This document shows, in pieces, positions 1 through 7,784 of a stretch of 64,000 nucleotides of DNA. Where the stretch lies: positions 1-64,000 of the forward strand of contig NZ_SOCP01000023.1 of the NCBI RefSeq assembly GCF_004364325.1, written 5' to 3'. A program made the translations under genes and the position numbers. How positions within the stretch are numbered: the stretch's first letter is position 1; each line of letters begins with the position of its first letter. The notes beneath the pieces are model-generated. The model had not been told where the DNA came from. It saw only the letters and a program-made list of their open reading frames with translations, and searched no databases. Source of the DNA: Actinophytocola oryzae. Lineage in GTDB: Bacteria; Actinomycetota; Actinomycetes; Mycobacteriales; Pseudonocardiaceae.

Positions 1-188
1 GCGAGCGGAGCGAGCCAATGTCACCGTGAGCGGGCCGCCGGCGTCTGGACTGACGAGCACGGAAGCCCCTGCGCGAGCGAAGCGAGCCCAGGGACTTCCG
101 CGCGCAGGAGGGAAGACGCCGGATGAAGGCCCACTCACCAGCGAGCGGAGCGAGCCAATGTCACAGCGAGCCAATGTCACCGAGCCAA
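1..188. repeat. Structured repeat unit A plus partial flanking linkers
   Basis: One full copy (26-138) of a roughly 112-nt repeat that recurs three more times at 5070-5458. It consists of three nested inverted-repeat stems: outer GTGAGCGGGCC (26-36) with 128-138, middle CCGGCGTCT (38-46) with AGACGCCGG (114-122), and inner GGAAGCCCCTG (61-71) with 89-99. The outer and inner stems each carry one mismatch in this copy. A linker GCGAGCGGAGCGAGCCAATG lies on both sides (1-25 and 141-164), and shorter echoes of its end follow up to about 188, so another unit probably lies to the left of the window. No protein-coding signal is seen. It lies next to the 3' end of the DUF3710 gene. Confidence 0.85.
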
Positions 189-857
189 TCAACTCTGCGC
201 GGCGATGTGTTCCGCTATCGCCGGTGGCAGTTCCACTTCCAGTGGCGTGCGTACCGGCATCGGCTTGGGGCCTCGGACCACGACCGTGCCGCGGACCAGG
301 TCGTGCAGCGCGTGGGCGCTCTGCTCGGCGGCCTGCGGCGGTCCGGCGACCACTCCACGCAGCATCCACCGAGGCCCGTCGACGCCGACGAATCGCAGTG
401 ACACCTCGCCGAGTGCGGCCAGGAGTTCCATGCCCCACTCGCCGGTGACGGTGCGGACGGTCGCGCCGTCCTCACGCAGCTGGTCGGCCAGCTCCGTGGC
501 CACCTCGCGCCACAGGCCACCCGACTTCGGCGCCGCGTAGGCGTTGACGGTCAGCTGGCCCACCGGGGTGATCACGTGCACCGCGCGGATCGCCTTGTTC
601 TGGTCCAGCTCGACCTGGAGCTGGGCGCCGTCCGGCACGGGGAGGCGGATCGAGCCGAGGTCGAGGCGGTTGATGCCGTCGTCGGGTGCCTCGGTCGAGT
701 CGTGCGGGCCCGCGTACTCGAACAGGTCTCCCTCGAACTCCGAGGTGAGATCGTCGTCGTCAGCGGCGTCGTCCTGCTCGTCGTACTCGTCCTCGTCGTA
801 CGAGTCGTCGTACTCGGACTCGGACTCGGCGCGCTTACGTCGTCCGAACAGTCCCAC
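189..857 (-). CDS. DUF3710 domain protein (Rv2696c-like)
   Basis: A 222-residue protein. Residues 1-60 are a very acidic low-complexity tail (Asp/Glu/Tyr/Ser) after a basic MGLFGRRKR start; residues 62-220 form the conserved DUF3710 domain (GSIRLPVPDGAQLQVE, WMLRGVVAGPP). No enzyme motif or membrane segment is visible. It lies 4 bases downstream of dut on the same strand, as in mycobacteria, so the pair is probably one transcript. The function of the family is unknown; its constant pairing with dut is the only hint. Confidence 0.9.
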   Translation of the reverse strand: MGLFGRRKRAESESEYDDSYDEDEYDEQDDAADDDDLTSEFEGDLFEYAGPHDSTEAPDDGINRLDLGSIRLPVPDGAQLQVELDQNKAIRAVHVITPVGQLTVNAYAAPKSGGLWREVATELADQLREDGATVRTVTGEWGMELLAALGEVSLRFVGVDGPRWMLRGVVAGPPQAAEQSAHALHDLVRGTVVVRGPKPMPVRTPLEVELPPAIAEHIAAQS

Positions 858-861
858 TTAG

Positions 862-1329
862 CTACCCCTCCACCGGAGACAGCACAGCGTGCCCGCCGGT
901 CGATCCGTAGCCGCCCGCGCCGCGGGCGGTGTCACCCAGTTCGTCCACCTCACGGAACACCGCGTGCTCGACGCGCTGTACCACCAGCTGGGCGATGCGG
1001 TCACCCCTGCGCAGCACGACCGGCTTCCGCTGGTCATGGTTGATCAGGCAGATCCTGATCTCGCCCCGGTACCCGGAGTCGATCGTGCCCGGCGTGTTCA
1101 CCACGCTCAGCCCGACGCGCGCCGCGAGCCCGGAACGCGGGTGCACGAACGCGGCGTAGCCGTCCGGCAGGGCGATCGCCACGCCGGTGCCGACCGTCAC
1201 GCGTTCCCCCGGTTCGATCGTCTCGTCGGTCGTCGTCACGAGATCGGCGCCGGCGTCTCCCGGCGTCGCGTACGACGGCAGGGGGACGTCGGGGTCGAGT
1301 CGGGTGAGCAGGACCTCCACGCTGGGCAC
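862..1329 (-). CDS. dut: dUTP diphosphatase (dUTPase)
   Basis: Hydrolyses dUTP to dUMP and diphosphate, which keeps uracil out of DNA and feeds dTMP synthesis. All trimeric dUTPase motifs are visible: GDAGADL near the N-terminus, HPRSGLA, NTPGTIDSGYRGEI with the catalytic Asp, RGDRIAQLV and the C-terminal glycine-rich GGYGSTGGH arm. About 155 residues, normal for the family. The open frame extends much further upstream, but that part is antisense to the next gene; GTG at 1329 (or GTG at 1320) matches the usual N-terminus just before LLTRLDPDVPLPSY. No ribosome site is obvious, and the gap to the divergent DUF3093 gene is under 35 bases, so leaderless translation is possible. Confidence 0.93.
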   Translation of the reverse strand: MPSVEVLLTRLDPDVPLPSYATPGDAGADLVTTTDETIEPGERVTVGTGVAIALPDGYAAFVHPRSGLAARVGLSVVNTPGTIDSGYRGEIRICLINHDQRKPVVLRRGDRIAQLVVQRVEHAVFREVDELGDTARGAGGYGSTGGHAVLSPVEG

Positions 1330-1353
1330 GAGCGGCGAGACTACCCTGGTCCC

Positions 1354-1824
1354 GTGACTGACAGCGCGGCAGGGAAAGCGCCGGCCAAGACCGGACACGC
1401 GGAGCGCCTCTACGTCCCCTGGTACTGGTGGCTGCCGCCGCTGCTGGCCGCCGGACTGCTCGCCGCCGAGGTGCATCTCGGCTACCCCGGCGTCCGGGCG
1501 TGGCTGCCCTACGTCGTGCTCCTGCCGCTCACGGCCGTGCTGATCTGGCGGGCCGGCCGCGCGCCGGTACGCATAGACGGTGACCAGCTGTTCGTCGGCA
1601 CGGCGCACCTGCCTCTGGCACACGTGGGCACCGTCGAGGTGTTCGGCGCCGCCGAGAAGCGCAAGGTCCTCGGCCGCGAGCTCGACCCGACCGCGTTCGT
1701 ACTGCACCGCGGCTGGGTCGGCCCGACCGTGCGGGTCGAGGTGACCGACCCCGAGGACCCGACGCCGTACTGGGTGTTCTCCACCCGCCGTCCGGAGAAG
1801 GTCGCCTCTCTCCTGAACGGATGA
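1354..1824 (+). CDS. DUF3093 membrane protein (Rv2698-like)
   Basis: A 156-residue protein starting at GTG 1354, divergent from dut. Two hydrophobic helices at about residues 21-65 (WYWWLPPLLAAGLLAAEV, LPYVVLLPLTAVLIW) are followed by a soluble beta-rich domain ending TRRPEKVASLLNG. This is the DUF3093 pattern. The family has no established reaction; the gene sits in the conserved dut-cei block. The start is chosen because the longer open frame upstream is antisense to dut. Confidence 0.88.
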   Translation: MTDSAAGKAPAKTGHAERLYVPWYWWLPPLLAAGLLAAEVHLGYPGVRAWLPYVVLLPLTAVLIWRAGRAPVRIDGDQLFVGTAHLPLAHVGTVEVFGAAEKRKVLGRELDPTAFVLHRGWVGPTVRVEVTDPEDPTPYWVFSTRRPEKVASLLNG

Positions 1825-1877
1825 TTCACTCTGTCGGGTGGGCCCATCCCCCCGCCTAGGTGAACGGGCCCGCTCCC

Positions 1878-2186
1878 TTATGCGCAGTCTCGGCAGATCG
1901 GCTGACCGTTGTATTCCTCGGCGAGCCTGCTGCGGTGATGCACCAGGAAGCACTTGGAACAGGTGAACTCGTCGGCCTGCTTCGGGACGACTCGTACGGT
2001 CAGGTCCTCGCCCGACAGGCTCGACAGGTCGGCACCGGGAAGCTCGAAGCTCTCCGCGGTGTCCGACTCGTCGACGTCGACGACTCCGGACTGGTTCTCA
2101 TTTCGACGTGCCTTCAGCTCCTCGAGCGAGTCCTCCGCGAGATCGTCGGACTCGCTTCGACGTGGCGCGTCGTAATCGGTAGCCAT
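1878..2186 (-). CDS. DUF4193 zinc-ribbon-like protein (Rv2699c-like)
   Basis: A 102-residue acidic protein whose C-terminus carries two CxxC pairs (Cys76/Cys79 and Cys98/Cys101), a likely zinc ribbon, with a conserved LVHHRSRLAEE segment between them. The N-terminal half (EDSLEELKARRNENQS, DVDESDTAE) is charged and probably flexible. DUF4193 is conserved across actinobacteria at this position, convergent with DUF3093 and divergent from the cei-like gene. The biochemical role is unknown; a protein- or nucleic-acid-binding regulator is plausible but unproven. Confidence 0.9.
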   Translation of the reverse strand: MATDYDAPRRSESDDLAEDSLEELKARRNENQSGVVDVDESDTAESFELPGADLSSLSGEDLTVRVVPKQADEFTCSKCFLVHHRSRLAEEYNGQPICRDCA

Positions 2187-2572
2187 CTGTGTGCACCCCC
2201 ACTTCAGGATGTGTTCGCGCGCTGGTCAACGTTCAGGCGCCCCGGTTTGTGCCCGCCATCTCAAGTGACGGACGTCTCGCACGTCGCGCCGCGTGTCCCC
2301 GTTGGAAATCGGCGCCCGTCGGAATCGATTCGCGTCTCGTGCTCGATGACCGGAGCGGGCAGAGCGTAGACCATGCTCAGGGACCGATCCAGCAGGTCAC
2401 CCGTTCGGGTGTGTCTCAACTGGTGATCAACACCGAGCAACCGGAAGCGACACGATACGTCTACAGTTCTGTGCCCGAGCCGCCGAACGGAGCTGGAACG
2501 CCTAGGCTGATCAGCAGCGAACAAGGGGTGGGGGACGTTCGTTCGGTGCGGCACGTAGGAGGGCGGGGACTA

Positions 2573-3271
2573 GTGACGGCGGGGAACGTCATGCGACGCG
2601 GTGGTCAGCGCTACCGGAAGCGCCGGCCCTTGCCCGCGTTCCTGCTGATCATCGTGCTCGGCATAGCGGCCACGATCGTGTGGCTGAAGGTCATGAGCGC
2701 GGACAACGAGATGACGGCGGCGGCGCACTGCGACCCGCCATCGGCCAAACCGACGGCCCCCGCGCAGGGTCAGCCGGTGCCGACGCTGGGCAAGCCGCTC
2801 GAGCCGGACGCGCTGAACCGGACCGAGCCCGCCTCGCCGGCCTCGGCACTCGTGCGGGTCGTGAACGCGAGCAGCCAGCGCGGCCAGGCCCGGCTGGTGA
2901 CCGAGAGCCTGCGCGCGCTCGGCTTCAGCGAGATCGCCGACCCGGCCAACGACCCGCTGTACGGCGACTCGATGACCTGCCGCGCCCAGATCCGCTTCGG
3001 CGCGCAGGGCACGGCCGCGGCGCGGACGCTGAGCCTGATCGAGCCGTGCGCGGAGCTGGTCCGCGACGAACGCCAGGACGCGACGGTCGACATCGTGCTC
3101 GGCGACAAGTTCGACGACCTGCACCCGAACCGCGCGGGCAAGACGTTGATCGAGCAGCTGAACGACTTCGCCAAGCAGAACCCGGTGGCCCAGGGCGGCT
3201 TACAGGCCGACGCCCCGCAACCCAACCTGGACGCGCAACTGCTGACCGCCGCCCGCAAAGTCAACTGCTGA
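2573..3271 (+). CDS. cei: Cei-like envelope integrity protein (LytR C-terminal domain)
   Basis: About 232 residues: a basic N-terminus (RRGGQRYRKRR), one membrane helix (FLLIIVLGIAATIVWL), a Pro/Ala-rich stalk, then an extracytoplasmic LytR_C fold from about residue 100 (VRVVNASSQRGQARLV to KTLIEQLNDF). Orthologous by position and architecture to M. tuberculosis Rv2700 (Cei), needed for envelope integrity. GTG 2573 is chosen because an AGGAGG lies 9 bases upstream (2558-2563); ATG 2591 is the alternative. The open frame before 2573 is not conserved-looking and overlaps the promoter region. Confidence 0.85.
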   Translation: MTAGNVMRRGGQRYRKRRPLPAFLLIIVLGIAATIVWLKVMSADNEMTAAAHCDPPSAKPTAPAQGQPVPTLGKPLEPDALNRTEPASPASALVRVVNASSQRGQARLVTESLRALGFSEIADPANDPLYGDSMTCRAQIRFGAQGTAAARTLSLIEPCAELVRDERQDATVDIVLGDKFDDLHPNRAGKTLIEQLNDFAKQNPVAQGGLQADAPQPNLDAQLLTAARKVNC

Positions 3272-3301
3272 AGCACTCCCCCGGGCCGCCCCACCCGCAC
3301 T

Positions 3302-3351
3302 GAAGGACTCCTTCGTAACGCCCAGCGCACCGAAGGACGCCTTCATGACGC
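3302..3351. repeat. Two copies of a short GAAGGAC-CCTTC palindromic repeat
   Basis: GAAGGACTCCTTCGTAACGC (3302-3321) and GAAGGACGCCTTCATGACGC (3332-3351) are near-identical 20-mers 30 bases apart. Each is built on a GAAGGA/TCCTTC inverted repeat. They lie between the stops of the convergent cei-like and suhB genes, the usual place for REP-like elements, and could also act as a weak bidirectional terminator. Confidence 0.6.
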
Positions 3352-3367
3352 TCGGCCCCGACCGAAG

Positions 3368-4174
3368 TCAGGGCAACTCCTCGGCCAGCCCGATCTCCTT
3401 GACCGCTGCGCGCAGCTGGTCGGCGATCCCCGGCGTCGCACAGAACGTCAGGTCCGGCCCCACCGCCTCCGGCGACGACGACAGCCGCACCACCGCACCG
3501 GCCTCCTCCGCGACCAGCGCGCCACCCGCCCAGTCCCAGCGTGACAGCCCGTGCTCGAAGTACCCGTCGACCCACCCGGCCGCGACCGAGCACAGGTCGA
3601 GCGACGCCGACCCCGGCCGCCGGATGTCCCGCACCACCGGCAGCAGCCGCGCCACACCCGCCGCCTGCCTCGCCCTCCGCTCGGCGCGATAGGCGAAACC
3701 CGTCGCGATCATCGACATCGCCAGCTCGGTCGCCGAGGACACCCGCAGCGTGACCCCGTCCAGCCACGACCCGCCGCCACGCACTGCCGTCCACTCCCGT
3801 CCCGACTCCGGTTCGACGACCGCCGCGGCCACCGAGACCCCGTCGACCTGCGCGGCCAGTGACACCGAGTACCACGGCATCCCGTACAGGTAGTTCACCG
3901 TGCCGTCGATCGGGTCGACCACCCAGCAGACCTGCCCGGGCCCGCCTGCCGCGCCGCCCGTCTCCTCACCGAACACCGGGTCCCCGGGCCGCAGCTCCGC
4001 GAGCCTGGTGCGCACGAGCCGCTCCACGGCCAGGTCGGCGGCGGTCACGACGTCGGTCGCCGAGGACTTCGTGTCGACGTCACGTATCGCGGACGGCCGG
4101 GAACTGAGCGCGAGCGCGGCAGCCTCCCGAGCTACCGATACGGCAACGTCCAGCAGTCCTTCCATGGCTCCCAC
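3368..4174 (-). CDS. suhB: Inositol monophosphatase family protein
   Basis: Mg-dependent phosphatase that removes phosphate from inositol-1-phosphate or related substrates; in actinobacteria this feeds phosphatidylinositol and mycothiol synthesis. Family metal-binding motifs are intact: GEET (69-72), DPIDGTVN (87-94) and WDWAGG (213-218). Length of 268 residues is typical. It is convergent with cei and divergent from ppgK, as in mycobacteria (Rv2701c). The start is GTG 4174; ATG 4165 would remove three residues. Confidence 0.92.
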   Translation of the reverse strand: MGAMEGLLDVAVSVAREAAALALSSRPSAIRDVDTKSSATDVVTAADLAVERLVRTRLAELRPGDPVFGEETGGAAGGPGQVCWVVDPIDGTVNYLYGMPWYSVSLAAQVDGVSVAAAVVEPESGREWTAVRGGGSWLDGVTLRVSSATELAMSMIATGFAYRAERRARQAAGVARLLPVVRDIRRPGSASLDLCSVAAGWVDGYFEHGLSRWDWAGGALVAEEAGAVVRLSSSPEAVGPDLTFCATPGIADQLRAAVKEIGLAEELP

Positions 4175-4248
4175 GAGACCTATCGGACCACATCCGGATA
4201 ACCTCCGGGGAAAGCGTCACTGAATCGAGTACGAAGGGAACCGCGGGG

Positions 4249-5010
4249 ATGGCTGCAACCCTCGGCTTCGGCGTTGACATCGGCGGGTCAGGCATCAAGG
4301 GCGGCGTGGTGGACCTGGACGCCGGCAAGCTCGTCGGGGAGCGCGTGCGCATCCCCACGCCGGACCCGTCCAAGCCCGACGCGGTCGCGGACGTCGTCAG
4401 GCAGATAGTCGACGAGTTCGAATGGACCGGGTCGCTCGGGGTGACGCTGCCCGCCGTGATCAAACACGGCGTGGCACACACTGCGGCGAACATCGACAAG
4501 GCGTGGCTCGGCACGGACGCCGCGTCGCTGTTCGGTGAGCGGCTCGGACGCGAGCCGGGCGAGGTCGTCGTGCTCAACGACGCCGACGCGGCGGGGGTCG
4601 CGGAGATCTCCTACGGCTGGCCCGACGACCAGACGGGCGTCGTCGTGCTGCTCACGTTCGGCACCGGCATCGGCAGCGCCCTGTTCCTCGACGGGAAACT
4701 GATCCCCAACACCGAGTTCGGCCACCTCGAGGTCGACGGCCACGACGCGGAGACCCGCGCGGCCGCCTCGGTGAAGGAGGAGCAGGACCTGTCGTGGGAG
4801 GAGTGGGCGGTCCGCGTCTCGCGGTACGTCCGCAGCCTCGAGGACCTCATCTGGCCCGACCTGATCATCGCGGGCGGCGGCGTCAGCAAGAAGGCGGACA
4901 AGTGGCTGCCCCTTCTCGACGTCCGCACCCGGGTGGTGGCCGCCGAACTACGCAACGACGCGGGCATCGTCGGTGCGGCACGCGCGGCGAAGCTCGGCCA
5001 CCGCGGCTGA
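4249..5010 (+). CDS. ppgK: Polyphosphate glucokinase
   Basis: ROK-fold cytoplasmic kinase that phosphorylates glucose using polyphosphate, and usually also ATP, giving glucose-6-phosphate. The phosphate-binding motif DIGGSGIKGG is at residues 9-18, the catalytic-loop region NDADAAGVAE is in the middle and LLTFGTGIGSALFLDG is at about 134-149; GHLEVDGHDAE follows. Length of 253 residues fits PpgK. It lies between suhB and sigA as in M. tuberculosis Rv2702. The long repeat array begins 60 bases after its stop. Confidence 0.95.
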   Translation: MAATLGFGVDIGGSGIKGGVVDLDAGKLVGERVRIPTPDPSKPDAVADVVRQIVDEFEWTGSLGVTLPAVIKHGVAHTAANIDKAWLGTDAASLFGERLGREPGEVVVLNDADAAGVAEISYGWPDDQTGVVVLLTFGTGIGSALFLDGKLIPNTEFGHLEVDGHDAETRAAASVKEEQDLSWEEWAVRVSRYVRSLEDLIWPDLIIAGGGVSKKADKWLPLLDVRTRVVAAELRNDAGIVGAARAAKLGHRG

Positions 5011-5069
5011 GCAAAGCACCAGGTAGGTCCCCGCTCCGAGAACGAAGAGACGGTGCAACCACGCTGCGC

Positions 5070-5182
5070 GTGAGGGGGCCGCCGGCGTCTGGACTGACGA
5101 GCACGGAAGCCTCTGCGCGAGCGAAGCGAGCCCAGAGGCTTGCGCGCGCAGGAGGGAAGACGCCGGATGAAGGCCCGCTCAC
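5070..5182 (+). repeat. Structured repeat unit B
   Basis: Second full unit. Outer stem GTGAGGGGGCC (5070-5080) with GGCCCGCTCAC (5172-5182, one mismatch); middle stem 5082-5090 with 5158-5166; inner stem AAGCCTCTG (5107-5115) with CAGAGGCTT (5133-5141), perfectly paired although its sequence differs from units C and D. Loop region GCGCGAGCGAAGCGAGCC resembles unit A. Confidence 0.88.
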
Positions 5183-5209
5183 CCGCGAGCGGAGCGAGCC
5201 AATGTCACC

Positions 5210-5320
5210 GTGAGCGGGCCGCCGGCGTCTGGACTGACGAGCACGAAGGTCCCTGCGCGAGGAACGAGCCCAGGGACCTTCGCGCGCAGGAGGGAAGACG
5301 CCGGATGAAGGCCCGCTCAC
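5210..5320 (+). repeat. Structured repeat unit C
   Basis: Third unit, separated from B by the 27-base linker 5183-5209 (contains GCGAGCGGAGCGAGCC). Outer stem 5210-5220 with 5310-5320 is a perfect 11-bp match; middle stem 5222-5230 with 5296-5304; inner stem GAAGGTCCCTG (5245-5255) with CAGGGACCTTC (5271-5281) is a perfect 11-bp match. Unit spacing is 138-140 bases. Confidence 0.9.
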
Positions 5321-5347
5321 CCGCGAGCGGAGCGAGCCAATGTCACC

Positions 5348-5522
5348 GTGAGCGGGCCGCCGGCGTCTGGACTGACGAGCACGAAGGTCCCTGCGCGAGG
5401 AACGAGCCCAGGGACCTTCGCGCACAGGAGGGAAGACGCCGGGTAAAGGCCCGCTCACCCGCGAGCGGAGCGAGCCAATGTCACAGCCCTCTCACCAGCG
5501 AGCGGAGCGAGCCAACGTCACC
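5348..5522 (+). repeat. Structured repeat unit D with trailing linker copies
   Basis: Fourth unit: outer stem 5348-5358 with 5448-5458, middle 5360-5368 with 5434-5442, inner 5383-5393 with 5409-5419. It is followed by two linker copies (from 5459 and from 5495), the second ending CCAACGTCAC. The array ends about 175 bases before the sigA start, so it lies in or beside the sigA upstream region. Confidence 0.88.
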
Positions 5523-5584
5523 GAACGAGTCAAAACTGATCGTCTTGTGTCCCAGGCCGTCACCCGGGGCGCCAGCTTCGTAGT

Positions 5585-5590
5585 TACAAT
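5585..5590 (+). promoter_or_regulatory. Candidate -10 element upstream of sigA
   Basis: TACAAT at 5585-5590, preceded by GTT, lies 107 bases before the chosen sigA GTG and just after the repeat array. No convincing -35 hexamer is seen at 16-18 bases upstream, so this rests on the -10 match alone. Confidence 0.3.
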
Positions 5591-5696
5591 GGAACAGTGC
5601 CCGCGGCCAAGGCCACCGGGCGATCCCCGAACTCCGGCAGGCCAGTCGTTCTCGAATGTCTGGCGTTGCCAGTGATTGAGCAGCGAAAGGGCGTAC

Positions 5697-7070
5697 GTGG
5701 CAGCCGCAAGAACCGCAACCCGACGCTCCACCGCTCCGGCGGACGCGGCCGAGTCGGCCAACGCCCAGCCGGACACCGACGAAACCACTGAGAAGCCGAG
5801 CTTGAAGACCGCGACGAACAAGACGGCGAGCGCCGCCAAGACGCGCACTCCCCGCAAGACCGCGACCAAGTCCGCCGCGGCCGGCCCGAAGAAGACCAAG
5901 GCCGATGCCACGAAGAAGGCGGGCAGCCCGGCCGACGGCGAGGCGGGTGACGGTGAGGAGCCCGATCTCGACTCCCCCGACCTGGAGGACCTGGAGGACG
6001 TCGAGCTCGAGGCCGACGTCGTCGAGGAGCCGGTCGAGGAGGTCGACGAGAAGGATCCCCGCAAGGAGACCAAGGACGGCGACTTCGTCTGGGACGAGGA
6101 GGAGTCGGAGGCCCTGCGGCAGGCTCGCAAGGACGCCGAGCTCACCGCGTCGGCCGACTCGGTCCGCGCCTACCTGAAGCAGATCGGCAAGGTGGCGCTG
6201 CTCAACGCCGAGGAGGAGGTCGAGCTCGCCAAGCGGATCGAGGCCGGCCTGTACGCGGCGGAGCGGGTGCGCAAGTCCGAGGACGAGTCGTCGGAGAAGC
6301 TGAACCCGCAGCTGCGGCGTGACCTCCGGTGGATCGTGCGTGACGGTGAGCGCGCCAAGAACCACCTGCTCGAGGCCAACCTCCGCCTGGTGGTGTCGCT
6401 GGCCAAGCGCTACACCGGCCGCGGCATGGCGTTCCTGGACCTCATCCAGGAGGGCAACCTGGGTCTGATCCGTGCCGTCGAGAAGTTCGACTACACCAAG
6501 GGCTACAAGTTCTCCACGTACGCCACCTGGTGGATCCGGCAGGCGATCACCCGCGCGATGGCCGACCAGGCCCGCACCATCCGTATCCCGGTGCACATGG
6601 TCGAGGTCATCAACAAGCTCGGTCGCATCCAGCGCGAGCTGCTCCAGGACCTCGGCCGCGAGCCGACGCCGGAGGAGCTCGCCAAGGAGATGGACATCAC
6701 CCCGGAGAAGGTGCTGGAGATCCAGCAGTACGCCCGGGAGCCCATCTCGCTGGACCAGACCATCGGTGACGAGGGCGACAGCCAGCTCGGCGACTTCATC
6801 GAGGACTCCGAGGCGGTCGTCGCGGTCGACGCGGTGTCGTTCACGCTCCTGCAGGACCAGCTGCAGTCCGTGCTGGCGACGCTGTCCGAGCGCGAGGCGG
6901 GCGTGGTCCGGCTGCGCTTCGGCCTCACCGACGGCCAGCCGCGCACTCTCGACGAGATCGGCCAGGTCTACGGCGTGACGCGTGAGCGCATCCGCCAGAT
7001 CGAGTCGAAGACGATGTCGAAGCTGCGTCACCCGTCGCGCTCGCAGGTCCTGCGCGACTACCTGGAATGA
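5697..7070 (+). CDS. sigA: Primary RNA polymerase sigma factor (RpoD/SigA)
   Basis: Housekeeping sigma-70 factor, 457 residues. The first ~140 residues are the variable actinobacterial extension: Lys/Ala/Thr-rich, then strongly acidic (DSPDLEDLEDVELEADVVEE). Region 1.2 (SADSVRAYLKQIG) begins near 150; region 2 contains LRLVVSLAKRYTGRGMAFLD and, at about 278-292, WWIRQAITRAMADQ; region 4.2 at the C-terminus has TRERIRQIESKTMSKLRHPS. GTG 5697 is preferred over TTG 5676 because it has GAAAGG 6 bases upstream and gives the VAA start seen in mycobacterial SigA. A strong terminator follows at 7088. Confidence 0.97.
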   Translation: MAAARTATRRSTAPADAAESANAQPDTDETTEKPSLKTATNKTASAAKTRTPRKTATKSAAAGPKKTKADATKKAGSPADGEAGDGEEPDLDSPDLEDLEDVELEADVVEEPVEEVDEKDPRKETKDGDFVWDEEESEALRQARKDAELTASADSVRAYLKQIGKVALLNAEEEVELAKRIEAGLYAAERVRKSEDESSEKLNPQLRRDLRWIVRDGERAKNHLLEANLRLVVSLAKRYTGRGMAFLDLIQEGNLGLIRAVEKFDYTKGYKFSTYATWWIRQAITRAMADQARTIRIPVHMVEVINKLGRIQRELLQDLGREPTPEELAKEMDITPEKVLEIQQYAREPISLDQTIGDEGDSQLGDFIEDSEAVVAVDAVSFTLLQDQLQSVLATLSEREAGVVRLRFGLTDGQPRTLDEIGQVYGVTRERIRQIESKTMSKLRHPSRSQVLRDYLE

Positions 7071-7087
7071 GCTGAACACTGCTTGAC

Positions 7088-7123
7088 CACATCCCCGTCG
7101 CCCCTCAGGGCGACGGGGATGTG
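7088..7123 (+). terminator. Rho-independent-type terminator hairpin after sigA
   Basis: A perfect 16-bp stem, CACATCCCCGTCGCCC (7088-7103) and its complement (7108-7123), with a 4-base CTCA loop, 18 bases after the sigA stop. There is only a short T-containing tail, as is common in actinobacteria. It also overlaps the immediate upstream region of the DinB-like gene. Confidence 0.9.
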
Positions 7124-7145
7124 TCTTAGTGCGGGGGTTGGTCAG

Positions 7146-7784
7146 TTGGACGCGAACGTTCCGCCGGTGCCGGACGAGCGGTCCGGGCTGCTCGGGTTCC
7201 TCGCACAGCAGCGACGCGTGCTCCGGCACGCCGCCCACGGCCTCACCGAGGAGCAGCTGCGTGCGACGCCGACCGTGAGCGCCCTGTCGATCGGCGGGTT
7301 GCTCAAGCACGTCGCGTTCACCGAGCGCGGGTGGCTCGACCGCGTCGCCGGACGACCCGACCCGAGGACGAACCCGGAGTACGACCGCCAGTTCGAGCTG
7401 GGCGATGCTGACACCCTGGAGAGCCTGCTGGCCGACCTGGACGCGGCGGCGGCCGAGACCGAGGCGACCGTCGCGGCGGTCGACGACCTGGGTCAGGCGG
7501 TGCCCGCGCCCGCGAACCACCCGGCGTTCGCGCCGGACGTGGCCGCGTGGTCGGTCCGCTGGGTGCTCCTGCACCTCATCGAGGACCTCGCGAGGCACGC
7601 GGGGCAGGCGGACATCATCCGCGAGTCCATCGACGGCGCCCGGGCCGAGGAACTGCTCGCCGCGGCGGAGGGTTGGCCGGCGTCGTCGTCGGTGACGCCC
7701 TGGCGGCCCCGGGACCGGCCCTGGGACTCGGGCCTGGGCGCGAAGCACCAGCCCGCCCCTGGAGTTCCACTAGGGACGGTCTAG
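7146..7784 (+). CDS. DinB/DUF664 family protein (putative metal-dependent transferase fold)
   Basis: About 212 residues of the four-helix DinB/YfiT-like fold: VPPVPDERSGLLGFLAQQR at the N-terminus, HVAFTERGWLD in the first half and LLHLIEDLARHAGQADIIRE in the second, giving the usual metal-binding His residues. Related proteins include mycothiol- or bacillithiol-dependent transferases; the substrate here is not predictable. Start TTG 7146 is chosen from the conserved N-terminus and a GGGGG about 8 bases upstream; ATG 7119 would sit inside the sigA terminator. The stop overlaps the convergent EamA gene by 4 bases. Confidence 0.75.
   Translation: MDANVPPVPDERSGLLGFLAQQRRVLRHAAHGLTEEQLRATPTVSALSIGGLLKHVAFTERGWLDRVAGRPDPRTNPEYDRQFELGDADTLESLLADLDAAAAETEATVAAVDDLGQAVPAPANHPAFAPDVAAWSVRWVLLHLIEDLARHAGQADIIRESIDGARAEELLAAAEGWPASSSVTPWRPRDRPWDSGLGAKHQPAPGVPLGTV

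Noticed and set aside
5140..5583. Open frames through the structured repeats with a repeated peptide (RSPASGASQCHRE-like)
   Set aside because: The periodicity comes from the DNA repeat and its nested palindromes; frames change between copies and no start or ribosome site is conserved.
5481..7748. 755-codon open frame antisense to sigA
   Set aside because: Shadow of sigA: Leu/Arg/Gly/Val-rich low-information translation, no domain, no ribosome site.
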